Source: an uncultured Pseudomonadota bacterium (GTDB lineage Bacteria; Pseudomonadota; Gammaproteobacteria; Ga0077536). From it: a stretch of 64,000 bases of DNA. The translations under genes were made by a program, and so were the position numbers. Where the stretch lies: assembly GCA_903825645.1 (NCBI GenBank), contig CAIKBL010000004.1, positions 1-64,000 of the forward strand, read 5' to 3'. The notes beneath the pieces are model-generated. The model did no database searches and was not told where the DNA came from. It saw only the letters and a program-made list of their open reading frames with translations. This document shows, in pieces, positions 20,921 to 28,412 of the stretch. Within the stretch, counting starts at the first letter, position 1; each line of letters starts with the position of its first letter.

Positions 20921-21061
20921 ACAACCCTCTACGACCAACTGCTGAAAGACCTGCTTTGGGTCGAAGACCCGGTGACAAAAGAAAAGATCGAGGTCATCCC
21001 CGGCACACTGTGCGGACGCGATGTCGCGCTCGGCAATCACGTCCCAGTCAGCCCGCCCGGG
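20921..21061 (+). pseudogene. Fic-family protein fragment
   Basis: About 47 codons read TTLYDQLLKDLLWVEDP then KIEVIPGTL and RDVALGNHVPVSPP, which corresponds to the region just before the Fic core (the conserved R-x-V-x-x-G-x-H-x-P-x-x-P strand that precedes the AMP-transferase motif). The H-P-F-x-x-G-N-G-R active-site motif is absent and the frame runs straight into IS21 sequence. It is therefore a truncated remnant, probably cut by the IS21 insertion. Confidence 0.6.
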
Positions 21062-21063
21062 AG

Positions 21064-21645
21064 GAATGAGATGAAAAAGCACTTAAAAGAGGCGTTGACC
21101 AAGCGGTATGCCGATCTGTGCAGCCACTACGGACTGCGTGCAACATGCTGCAACCCGAGGCAATCCAACGAGAACCGTTCCATCGAATCACGCAACAACT
21201 CCTTGCTGGAGCATGAAATCAACAAGCGCGAGGCCCGCCGCATTGAGCGCCATCGCAATGAATCGGGCTTAAGTTGGACAAGCGACTCTCCAGCTTTGAC
21301 TTCGCAGCTGTACCCAGTGTGTCCAAAGCGCAGGTCATGGCACTGACTGAGGGCACCGAGTGGCTTGACCGTGGCGCCAACGTATTGCGGTTTTGGACCA
21401 CCGGGCGTGGGCAAAAGCCATTTGGTCAGCGCCCTGAGATATGCCTTGATTGATGCCGGTCGGCGCGTTCTATTTACCCGGTGTTCTGATTTGGTGCAAC
21501 GCTTGCAGGCGGCGCGGCGGGATTTGCGCCTGCCGCAAGAGCTCACCAAGCTGGACCGGTTTGACTTGTTGATTCTGGATGACCTCAGTTACGTGCGGCG
21601 TGACCAAGCTGAAACCTCCGTCTTGTTTGAAGCGCAAAGTGAGCC
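21064..21645 (+). mobile_element. Decayed IS21-family element (istA 3' fragment plus broken istB)
   Basis: 21064-21195 reads as the C-terminal part of an IS21 transposase: LTKRYADLCSHYGLRA then NENRSIESR, where intact IstA has N-P-x-x-A-H-E-N-G-S-I-E-S. From about 21196 the IstB helper ATPase follows: LEHEINKREARRIERHRNE in the first frame, FDFAAVPSVSKAQVMALTEG in a second, then FGPPGVGKSHLVSA (Walker A) and LILDDLSYV (Walker B) in a third, up to LFE near 21640, where it stops. So istB has at least two frameshifts and lacks its C-terminus. No terminal inverted repeats were identified. Confidence 0.8.
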
Positions 21646-21646
21646 C

Positions 21647-22234
21647 TTATAGGTTCAGCGCCCGAATGACGTTCCGAAGGTCGAGCACCAGCTTCTGTTC
21701 GAACCAAAGGTTTTTAACTAGCCATGGCTGATTACGCGGCGACGGATGCGCTAGAGGAAGATAGCCCAGCGGCAAATATTCTTTCCATGCCTTCACGGTG
21801 TCGCCAAGCGTCGCCTTACGGCGATCGTTCAGATAATAAGCCTGCGCATGGTGGCCTATGAGCAAGGTCAGCGCGATGTCAGGTAAATGGGCATTGATCT
21901 GGTCATGCCAGCGGGGCGCGCATTCCGGACGGGGTGGGTTATCGCCGGACGCGGCTTTGCCCGGATAGCAAAAGCCCATAGGGATAATGGCAACCTTGCG
22001 CGAGTCATAAAATTGCCCCGGCGTCAGTCCCAGCCAGATGCGCAACCGGTCGCCGGACGGATCGTTCCAGGGAATGCCGGTTTCATGCACCTTGCGACCG
22101 GGCGCCTGACCGACAATGCGCAGCCGCGCTGATCCATGCGCCTGGACGACCGGGCGGGGGCCGCATGGCAGGGCGTCCGCACAATGGTTGCACGCGCGGA
22201 TATTCCTAAGCACTTGCGGCAGCGTTTTGCGCAT
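21647..22234 (-). CDS. Uracil-DNA glycosylase family protein
   Basis: 195 residues from the ATG at 22234; the longer frame to 22315 overlaps the DUF488 gene. Motif A is GQAPGRKVHETGIPWNDPSGDRLR near residue 40, VAIIPMGFCYPGK near 85, LLIGHHAQAYYL near 125 and a C-terminal HPSPRN (motif B) near 165. An N-terminal C-x2-C (ACNHCADALPCG) recalls the Fe-S ligands of family-4/5 enzymes. The expected role is removal of uracil, or another deaminated base, from DNA. Last gene of the regulator-nnrS-DUF488-UDG run, with 25 bp to DUF488. Its stop lies against the IS21 remnant. Confidence 0.85.
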   Translation of the reverse strand: MRKTLPQVLRNIRACNHCADALPCGPRPVVQAHGSARLRIVGQAPGRKVHETGIPWNDPSGDRLRIWLGLTPGQFYDSRKVAIIPMGFCYPGKAASGDNPPRPECAPRWHDQINAHLPDIALTLLIGHHAQAYYLNDRRKATLGDTVKAWKEYLPLGYLPLAHPSPRNQPWLVKNLWFEQKLVLDLRNVIRALNL

Positions 22235-22259
22235 TGTCTCCGAATTCAAACAGCTTGAC

Positions 22260-22835
22260 TTACAACAGAAAGGTAGATCGTTCCGGCGGATAGGAAATGT
22301 CCGTTCCCTCCACATGCGCGAACGGCGTCAACTTATGCCGGCGGTAGCTGCTCTCCGATAAAATCTCGACCGCCGGGATGCCGCGGACACTGAGCGCATC
22401 GGCCACCAGAGAACGATGGCAGCGCCACGGCACCGCTTCCGCACACATGATGGCAGTCTGTTTCTGGCGGCTCAAGTGAATAAGCGTTGCAAGCCCTTCC
22501 GCGAACGCCTCGGTCTGCATGTAATCGGCGTAGCCCCGAAAACTCTTGTTGCGCCAGCCGGTGTTGGATGAGTCCTTGCGCGCATGGCGCAAGCCGCCGA
22601 GCGCGGGCAGGGAAACATATTCGATATGCTCCGGCTTCAGCACACCGCCCAGCGCATCGCCGTTGAATTGCGGGTTATGACGCGAACGCGGCACCGTGCG
22701 GATGTCCGCGACGCATGCAATGCCATAGGTGTGCAACAAAGAGACGAATTGTTCTAGAAGCAAGGTCGAATGGCCGACCTTGAATACAGCGCCTTCGGGC
22801 CATTGCGCTTCCTGCGGCGGAGGTTGCTTGCTCAT
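22260..22835 (-). CDS. DUF488 family protein
   Basis: 191 residues from the ATG at 22835, which overlaps the nnrS stop (ATGA). DUF488 hallmarks are visible: FKVGHSTLLLEQFVSLL near residue 20, ADIRTVPRSRHNPQFN near 40, YVSLPALGGLR, and the C-terminal MCAEAVPWRCHRSLVADAL, with the C-x-E...C-H-R cluster likely to be the functional site. The biochemical role of DUF488 is not established. It is placed between an NO-response membrane protein and a uracil-DNA glycosylase. A longer frame upstream of 22835 is run-on inside nnrS. Confidence 0.85.
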   Translation of the reverse strand: MSKQPPPQEAQWPEGAVFKVGHSTLLLEQFVSLLHTYGIACVADIRTVPRSRHNPQFNGDALGGVLKPEHIEYVSLPALGGLRHARKDSSNTGWRNKSFRGYADYMQTEAFAEGLATLIHLSRQKQTAIMCAEAVPWRCHRSLVADALSVRGIPAVEILSESSYRRHKLTPFAHVEGTDISYPPERSTFLL

Positions 22836-24070
22836 GGCGCTTCGCCTGTACGGTTGGGCCGCCGCGTCAGCAGCATCGGGCCGTAGACCAGCTCGAACAG
22901 GCCAAACGCCGCAATCCAGCATGCGCCTGCGACGAGGAGCAGGATCGTCATGAATTCTGCGTGCCAGGAGGCGCAGACGCGAGCGACGGCGGCAGCGTTG
23001 ATGAGAACAAAGACCGCGACCGTGGCCCGATTGGCCGTCAGCTCACGCCCGGTATGCCCGAGCGTCACGCGCGGCATGACCGCGAGGACCATGACGGCGG
23101 TCGCGCCGGCTGTCAGCGCGTGAATGGCCGAAGCGGCGGGAACGCCGATGTTAAAGATTGACAGTCCGAGCAAGGCCGTGCCGACAGCCACCCAGCCATA
23201 GCCGATGTGCAGGATAAAGAGCAGTGGCTCCGGCCAGCTCGCTATGCCTGCCCAGCGACCAAGCCGCACAACATTGAGCAAGGCGGCAGCGAGCAGGAGT
23301 GCGCCAGTCAATCGATGGTCGGGGAGAAACGCCCACAGGATGAGCGCGGCGGCAAGCAAAGCGACGGCAGCGGTATCCAGCATGTCCTGAGGTGAGGGAA
23401 GACGAGGGCTCTTGCGCTTGAACAGCCAGCTGCGCGTGAAACTGGGAATGATGCGTCCACCAATGATCGAGATCAGCACGAAGGGCGCGCCGACGGCGAG
23501 GCGCCAGCCGAGGCCTGTGAGCACGGACACACCGAGAGATTCGAGGTGCATCAGCAGATCGGCGATAGTGAAAAGCACGAGAGGCGCTGTCATGGGCAAG
23601 TTGCGCCAGTTGCGCCCGGCGATGATTTCGCGGGCGGCGACGGCGAGCAGCGCGGTGGGAAACGCCAGATCGGCAAGGACTGCCAGCCACGCGGGAAGGT
23701 CCGCCGAGATCAGGCAGGCAAGACGCCCGAGCAGCCAGAGGCCAGCCAGTACAGCGAGCCGATAGCCCCGCACCGGCAGCCGGCCGGTCCAGTTCGGAAT
23801 CGCGGTCAGCAGGAAGCCTGCCACCGCCGCCATCACAAAGCCGAACAGCATCTCATGAACATGCCACGCCAGCGGATCGAACCGGGTTGGCAATTGCACA
23901 AAGCCGAAGAACATCGCGAGCCACAGCGCCAACGCGATAACCGCCCAGCTCCCGGCGGCGAGAAACATCGGGCGGAACGCGTAGTCGATCACGGCCGGTA
24001 GCCGTGCCCGGCGGAGGCGTTTTTCCTCGGCGGTCAGATTGACGGCATCGGGGTCGCGCACCTGGCTCAT
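22832..24070 (-). CDS. nnrS: NnrS family protein (NO-response, haem/copper membrane protein)
   Basis: 412 residues, with about twelve hydrophobic segments. Family features: FRPMFLAAGSWAVIAL near residue 35, WHVHEMLFGFVMAAVAGFLLTAIPNWTG near 70 with conserved His, RIIPSFTRSWL near 205, and HALTAGATAVMVLAVMPRVTLGHTGR near 320. NnrS is induced by nitric oxide in several proteobacteria and protects metabolism under nitrosative stress; its chemistry is not settled. It overlaps the stop of the upstream Rrf2 regulator gene by 4 bp, which fits NO-dependent control. Confidence 0.9.
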   Translation of the reverse strand: MSQVRDPDAVNLTAEEKRLRRARLPAVIDYAFRPMFLAAGSWAVIALALWLAMFFGFVQLPTRFDPLAWHVHEMLFGFVMAAVAGFLLTAIPNWTGRLPVRGYRLAVLAGLWLLGRLACLISADLPAWLAVLADLAFPTALLAVAAREIIAGRNWRNLPMTAPLVLFTIADLLMHLESLGVSVLTGLGWRLAVGAPFVLISIIGGRIIPSFTRSWLFKRKSPRLPSPQDMLDTAAVALLAAALILWAFLPDHRLTGALLLAAALLNVVRLGRWAGIASWPEPLLFILHIGYGWVAVGTALLGLSIFNIGVPAASAIHALTAGATAVMVLAVMPRVTLGHTGRELTANRATVAVFVLINAAAVARVCASWHAEFMTILLLVAGACWIAAFGLFELVYGPMLLTRRPNRTGEAP

Positions 24071-24513
24071 GCCGTCCTCGTTTCCTCGACGGGGAACAGG
24101 GCGAAGAGTTTGCGCCGCGCCTTGGTAAGGTCGGCAAGCGTATAGCGATCCAGCACGGCGAGGAACGCGTCGAGCGCTTCATCGAGAGCGCCCTTGAGAA
24201 CACAGGCCGGCTGGATGACGCAGGCGCCAGACGCGTTGAAGCACGGAACGATATCTAAATCCGGTTCCATCCGGCGGACGACCGCGCCGATATTGATCTC
24301 GGCAGCCGGTCGGGCGAGGCGGAGTCCGCCATTCCTGCCCCGTACCGTCTCGACATAACCGGCGAGGCCAATCTGATGGGCCACCTTCATCGGGTGATTC
24401 TCGGATATCCCATAACCATTCGCGATAGCGGCAATCGTCGTGAGCCCCTTGGGTTGGACGGCAAGACGGATGAGAACGCGCAAGGTGTAGTCGGTGTAGG
24501 TTTTAAGGCGCAT
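24067..24513 (-). CDS. Rrf2-family transcriptional regulator, NsrR-like NO sensor
   Basis: 148 residues from the ATG at 24513 (MRLKTYTDYTLRVLIRLAV), the exact N-terminus expected of Rrf2 proteins. A winged helix covers residues 1-75 (VRGRNGGLRLARP wing). The three Fe-S cysteines lie in CFNASGACVIQPAC with spacing i, i+7, i+13, as in NsrR. NsrR loses DNA binding when NO damages its cluster. The ATGA overlap with nnrS makes it the first gene of its target operon, so autoregulation is likely. I could not find a convincing NsrR palindrome in the 100 bp upstream. The frame extension to 24552 is not needed. Confidence 0.88.
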   Translation of the reverse strand: MRLKTYTDYTLRVLIRLAVQPKGLTTIAAIANGYGISENHPMKVAHQIGLAGYVETVRGRNGGLRLARPAAEINIGAVVRRMEPDLDIVPCFNASGACVIQPACVLKGALDEALDAFLAVLDRYTLADLTKARRKLFALFPVEETRTA

Positions 24514-24613
24514 TGTGATCTTTCCCAGCGGCAGACCCAAGGGCACTCGCAACTAGACCTTGGCTGTTGTTTCAAGCGGAAGGAGATCTGATCTGTCCCA
24601 AGGGTTTGTCGCC

Positions 24614-25088
24614 ATGAGCAGACGAGGTGCCAGCCGCATCCGCGACGACCATTCACGACCGCGCCCTCGATCCTGCCTGAGTATCATCATCGTGCAACCC
24701 GGCAGTCCGCGCCTACGTGACGGAGGGCCCCGAATCGGTACAATTCGGTTTCCACCGTGCGGGGTACCCTCGGCGGCGCGTGCCAGCGAGAACTGGTTTG
24801 ATGTGTGGTATCCCAATCTGGCGCCGCAAGCCGCGACCCTGAAGCGCTTCAGGGCGATGGATCTGCACGCGGTTTGGCCGCGCTTCGCGCGAGAATCCCG
24901 CCGAGAAAAGACGACGCCGGAAAACCGTACCACTATGACCCTACTGGTCGCCCCCATTCTATCACACGGACTTTTGCGTGGGCTGTTATTGCGCGGACGA
25001 AACCCATTACCACCGCTCCGTCCTCGCCGAGCCACTGCGCAACGCGGGCGCGCAATTTCGTGAACCCCGACACGCGCAGCCTGCCTAG
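24614..25088 (+). pseudogene. DUF488 family gene, frameshifted
   Basis: A different DUF488 subfamily from the one at 22260-22835. The first frame carries IIIVQPGSP, GPRIGTIRFPPCGVP and NWFDVWYPNLAPQAAT up to about 24966. The C-terminal half, DFCVGCYCADETHYHRSVLAE, then appears in another frame from 24969 to the TAG at 25086-25088. A single base change in length near 24967 explains it. The start is uncertain: ATG 24614, or a degraded start near 24677 (CTG AGT ATC). The gene may be truly inactivated, or this may be one sequencing error. Otherwise the sequence is well conserved, so decay is recent. Confidence 0.7.
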
Positions 25089-25154
25089 ACGCCGCGGAGG
25101 GGGGCGGGCACAATGCGCGCTCTTCGCAAATCATCCCTAAACAAGGCGTCAGCC

Positions 25155-26375
25155 ATGTCCAAAAATTCTGTCAAAAAAGTCGTGCTGGCCTACTCCGGTG
25201 GGCTTGATACCTCCGTTATTCTGAAATGGCTGCAGGAAACCTATGCCTGCGAAATCGTGACCTTCACCGCTGATATCGGTCAGGGCGAAGAGCTCGAACC
25301 CGCGCGTCGCAAAGCCGAACTTCTCGGGGTGAAGGAAATCTTCATCGACGATTTGCGGGAAGAGTTCGTGCGTGACTTCGTGTTCCCGATGTTCCGGGCG
25401 AACACCCTCTATGAAGGGGAATATCTGCTCGGAACCTCGATCGCACGCCCACTCATCGCCAAACGGCTCGTCGAGATCGCGCGAATGACCGGCGCGGATG
25501 CGATTTCGCATGGGGCCACGGGCAAGGGTAATGATCAAGTCCGCTTCGAACTGGGCGCATATGCCCTGCAGCCGGATATTCGGGTCATTGCCCCCTGGCG
25601 TGAATGGAGCCTGACCTCCCGGGAGACATTGCTCGCCTACGCGCGCCAACATGCCATTCCGATCGAGTACCAGTCCGGGACCAAATCGCCCTATTCGATG
25701 GACGCGAATCTCCTGCATATCTCCTACGAGGGCGGCGTACTGGAAGATCCCTGGACCCCTGCAGAAGATGCCATGTGGCGCTGGTCGGTGTCACCGGAGA
25801 GCGCTCCGGATGTCGCGCAGATGATTGATCTGGATTTCGAGGGCGGAGATCTCGTCGCTCTCGACGGGCAAAAAATGACGCCCGCAACTCTGCTCACCGA
25901 ACTCAACAGGATTGGTGGTGCGCACGGCATCGGTCGACTCGACCTCGTCGAAAATCGTTATGTCGGTATGAAGTCGCGGGGTTGTTATGAAACTCCCGGC
26001 GGCACCATTCTGCTCAAGGCCCATAGGGCGATCGAGTCGATTACGCTCGACCGCGAAGTGGCGCATCTCAAGGATGAGCTAATGCCGCGGTATGCCTCGC
26101 TGGTCTACAACGGGTATTGGTGGAGCCCAGAGCGCGTGATGCTACAGAAAATGATCGACGAATCGCAGCTGCGCGTGAATGGCGGCGTACGCCTCAAGCT
26201 GTATAAGGGCAATGTCATTGTCGTCGGGCGTCGCTCTGAACGGGATAGCCTGTTCAGTACCCAGCTGGCCACCTTCGAGGATGATGCTGGTAGCTACAAT
26301 CAGGCCGACGCCGGTGGCTTCATTCGACTGAATGCCCTACGGATGCGGGTGGCGGCTCGCCGCGATCCGGGTTAG
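25155..26375 (+). CDS. argG: Argininosuccinate synthase
   Basis: 406 residues from the ATG at 25155; the frame extension to 25113 is dropped because [14 protein letters not shown] sits at the normal distance. It condenses citrulline and aspartate using ATP (AMP plus PPi) in arginine synthesis. Motifs: the PP-loop [20 protein letters not shown] near residue 115, and [14 protein letters not shown]-type block near 270. Length fits the common ~400-residue type rather than the longer E. coli type. Its stop shares bases with the convergent hvfC stop. Confidence 0.97.
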   Translation: MSKNSVKKVVLAYSGGLDTSVILKWLQETYACEIVTFTADIGQGEELEPARRKAELLGVKEIFIDDLREEFVRDFVFPMFRANTLYEGEYLLGTSIARPLIAKRLVEIARMTGADAISHGATGKGNDQVRFELGAYALQPDIRVIAPWREWSLTSRETLLAYARQHAIPIEYQSGTKSPYSMDANLLHISYEGGVLEDPWTPAEDAMWRWSVSPESAPDVAQMIDLDFEGGDLVALDGQKMTPATLLTELNRIGGAHGIGRLDLVENRYVGMKSRGCYETPGGTILLKAHRAIESITLDREVAHLKDELMPRYASLVYNGYWWSPERVMLQKMIDESQLRVNGGVRLKLYKGNVIVVGRRSERDSLFSTQLATFEDDAGSYNQADAGGFIRLNALRMRVAARRDPG

Positions 26376-27172
26376 CCCAGACGGGTTTCCCTAGCAGCCG
26401 ATGGCGGCTCATCCCTTGCGTTTAGCCGGGCCCCGAGCAGCACGGCGTGCGAAGACAACATCGCCAATATCCGTTGGCCCTGCGCGCACAGGGTTGACGG
26501 TGAGGGATGCGCCATTTCGATAGCTAACTGAAGGAGCAGCCTTTCGCCCGATTGGCCTGCCGTGTTTTTCTGAATCAATTCCAGAAGGCGTGCGGTAACG
26601 GGTGTGAGCATCAGGCGCGACACCCGGTCATCCAACGCGCGATAGATCACAAAAGCGGTAGGCGCAGGCGCCACTGTCGGGTTGAAAGCATCCAACTCGT
26701 GCACGGGGTACGCGTAGCGCACGAGACGCGCCAGCGGATTCGCAATCGGCCGATGCCGAAACGGATCGGCCTGTGCGTCCACAACCTCATCGCTTACCTC
26801 TGCGGGATGAAACGCCACCTCGACCTCGAGCCATTCATAATGCGCCAACTCACGCGCAAAACCGGGCAGTTCGAGCGCAGGATGGTGACTCAGGAAGTTC
26901 AGAAATTCGAGCGGGAGACGAGGAAAAACAGGCGTCTGAGCCCGATAATCGCTTAAGAAACGGCGTATGCAAAATATCCATCGGGATGGCGGTAGCACCG
27001 CATGCAGGAGGGGAAACGCACCACGCAGCAAGGCGTCTAAATTGCGATCAACAAGCCCCGCATAGATGTCCATTTGTCGCGGCGTTACCCCGCCGGGGGT
27101 GGCAGACATCCCTGGCGTGCGCAGGCCGGCCGTAAAAGCACGCTGCACCGCCTGGAAATCGCCGATGGCCAT
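26372..27172 (-). CDS. hvfC: DUF2063/HvfC-type RiPP maturation partner
   Basis: 266 residues from the ATG at 27172 ([17 protein letters not shown]); an upstream frame extends inside hvfB and is not used. The N-terminal DUF2063 domain shows [25 protein letters not shown] followed by F-L-x-x-Y-R and [18 protein letters not shown] near residue 120, typical of HvfC/BufC proteins, which act with a DUF692 enzyme and are thought to recruit the precursor peptide. The DNA-binding label often given to this family is a misnomer in this context. The start overlaps the hvfB stop as TGATG. Confidence 0.85.
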   Translation of the reverse strand: MAIGDFQAVQRAFTAGLRTPGMSATPGGVTPRQMDIYAGLVDRNLDALLRGAFPLLHAVLPPSRWIFCIRRFLSDYRAQTPVFPRLPLEFLNFLSHHPALELPGFARELAHYEWLEVEVAFHPAEVSDEVVDAQADPFRHRPIANPLARLVRYAYPVHELDAFNPTVAPAPTAFVIYRALDDRVSRLMLTPVTARLLELIQKNTAGQSGERLLLQLAIEMAHPSPSTLCAQGQRILAMLSSHAVLLGARLNARDEPPSAARETRLG

Positions 27173-28023
27173 CAGCCCCGCGCCAAACCGCTCGCCTGCT
27201 GCAGACGCCCAATGCGCGACATCTCGCTCACCAGTGCTGCCAGCGACGGCAGATTCGCGTCGCGCTCGAGGACGGTGGGGAGCGCACCGTGGACACGATA
27301 AGCCGCGACCAGTAAATCCCACACCGGCTCGCTGACCGCCTCGCCGTGTGTATCGAGCAGTAAATCCGGGGCGGTGCGGAGATGTCCGGCAATATGGGCT
27401 CCGATGATCCGCTTGGTCGGCAACGCGCGCAGGAAGTCGTGCGGCGGATCCTGCCCATGATTGATGCTGTTGACATAAAGGTTGTTAAGGTCGAGCAGTA
27501 AATCGCAATCCGCCTCTTCGAGCACCCGCAACAGAAATTCCAGCTCCGTCATTTCTGCCCCCGGGGCGGCATAGTAAGCGACGTTCTCAACGGCGATGCG
27601 ACACTCCAGCACCTCCTGCACGCGCCGGACGCGCGCCGCCACGTAGTGCACGGCTTCATCTGTGAACGGAATGGGCAATAATTCATAGAGGTGGCCATCA
27701 TCGGCGCAGTAGCTGAGGTGTTCGCTGTAGCCTTGGGCGTGGTGCAGGGCGAGGAAGGCTTTAATTTCGTGCAGAAAGTCGATATCGAGCGGCGCCCAAC
27801 CACCGAGGTTAAGCGACAGGCCATGACAAGTCAGCGGATAACGCTCGCTGCACGCGCGAAGACGTCGCGCCAGTGGCCCCCCGAGTCCTAGCCAGTTCTC
27901 CGGGGCGGTCTCCAGGAAATCAATCTCGGGCGGACGGGTGTCGCAGAGCGCGCTAAGCAGCACCCGACGTAGACCAAGACCTTGACCATGAATGCCATCG
28001 GTGGGTGCCACAGATCCGGTCAC
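27172..28023 (-). CDS. hvfB: DUF692 multinuclear non-haem iron oxidative enzyme (HvfB/BufB/MbnB type)
   Basis: 283 residues, a TIM-barrel MNIO enzyme. Visible conserved blocks carry likely metal ligands: FLETAPENWLG near residue 37, CHGLSLNLGG near 65, SEHLSYC near 100, VENVAYY near 145, LDLNNLYVNSINHG near 180, GAHIAGH near 210 and LDTHGEAV near 225. Family members oxidise cysteine in a small precursor: MbnB makes oxazolone-thioamide in methanobactin, and BufB/HvfB-type enzymes modify EGKCG cysteines. It is flanked by the precursor gene (9-bp gap) and overlaps the hvfC start, so the three genes form a complete core operon. Confidence 0.9.
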   Translation of the reverse strand: MTGSVAPTDGIHGQGLGLRRVLLSALCDTRPPEIDFLETAPENWLGLGGPLARRLRACSERYPLTCHGLSLNLGGWAPLDIDFLHEIKAFLALHHAQGYSEHLSYCADDGHLYELLPIPFTDEAVHYVAARVRRVQEVLECRIAVENVAYYAAPGAEMTELEFLLRVLEEADCDLLLDLNNLYVNSINHGQDPPHDFLRALPTKRIIGAHIAGHLRTAPDLLLDTHGEAVSEPVWDLLVAAYRVHGALPTVLERDANLPSLAALVSEMSRIGRLQQASGLARG

Positions 28024-28031
28024 GCGAGCGC

Positions 28032-28280
28032 TTAGTTACCGCACTTACCCTCAGCGCCTTTTTCACCCCCACACTTGCCCTCAGCGCCTTTGGACTCGCC
28101 ACTGGCGGTATCGGCGGCGAGCGGTACACGCGGCTCGGAGAGACCCTGCCGAGGGGCAGATACTGGCCTGATCCCGAAGGGATCAGCCCCGGCGTCCGCC
28201 GTTGATGCCAAGGTCAGCGACATGACCAGGGTAGTACCCAGTGCCGCCGCGATCGATTTTAGTTCCGCATATTTCGCCAT
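28032..28280 (-). CDS. hvfA: Secreted RiPP precursor with two EGKCG motifs (HvfA/bufferin-like)
   Basis: 82 residues from the ATG at 28280, preceded by a strong AAGGAGG site. A Sec-type signal peptide occupies residues 1 to about 29 (hydrophobic TTLVMSLTLASTADA). The mature peptide is short, Gly/Lys/Glu-rich, with two exact copies of KGAEGKCG at residues 64-71 and 74-81; the only cysteines are Cys70 and Cys80, both in EGKCG. This is the signature of HvfA/BufA-type substrates of DUF692 enzymes, proposed to chelate copper or other metals in the periplasm. The number of motifs is small compared with many homologues. The longer frame to 28337 is run-on. Confidence 0.88.
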   Translation of the reverse strand: MAKYAELKSIAAALGTTLVMSLTLASTADAGADPFGIRPVSAPRQGLSEPRVPLAADTASGESKGAEGKCGGEKGAEGKCGN

Positions 28281-28376
28281 GATCACTCCCTCCTTAGACG
28301 ACGTAACCCGCGGCCTCTGCGAACCGCGTGGCGGCACGAAGCAGCAGCGCCATGAGCATATACCCTCTGCGGTCCA

Positions 28377-28405
28377 AAGCGGAGTCTGCGGGCAAGTCTC
28401 CGCTT
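28377..28405 (-). terminator. Possible hairpin between lysS and hvfA
   Basis: An 8-bp perfect stem AAGCGGAG/CTCCGCTT with a 13-nt loop lies directly downstream of the lysS stop on the minus strand. Only a short T-run (CTTTGG) follows, so it may be a weak terminator, or an element that reduces read-through into hvfA. Confidence 0.4.
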
Positions 28406-28412
28406 CTAGTGC

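Noticed and set aside
19997-21082. 361-codon minus-strand ORF across the Nudix, esterase and Fic/IS21 remnants
   Set aside because: It is antisense to recognisable protein families, is rich in Arg/Ser/Pro as expected of shadow frames in GC-rich DNA, and matches nothing I know.
24553-25134. 193-codon minus-strand ORF upstream of argG
   Set aside because: It is antisense to the recognisable DUF488 sequence on the plus strand.
28005-28205. Plus-strand ORF over the hvfA gene
   Set aside because: It is the complement of the precursor gene, which has a strong ribosome site, signal peptide and conserved neighbours.
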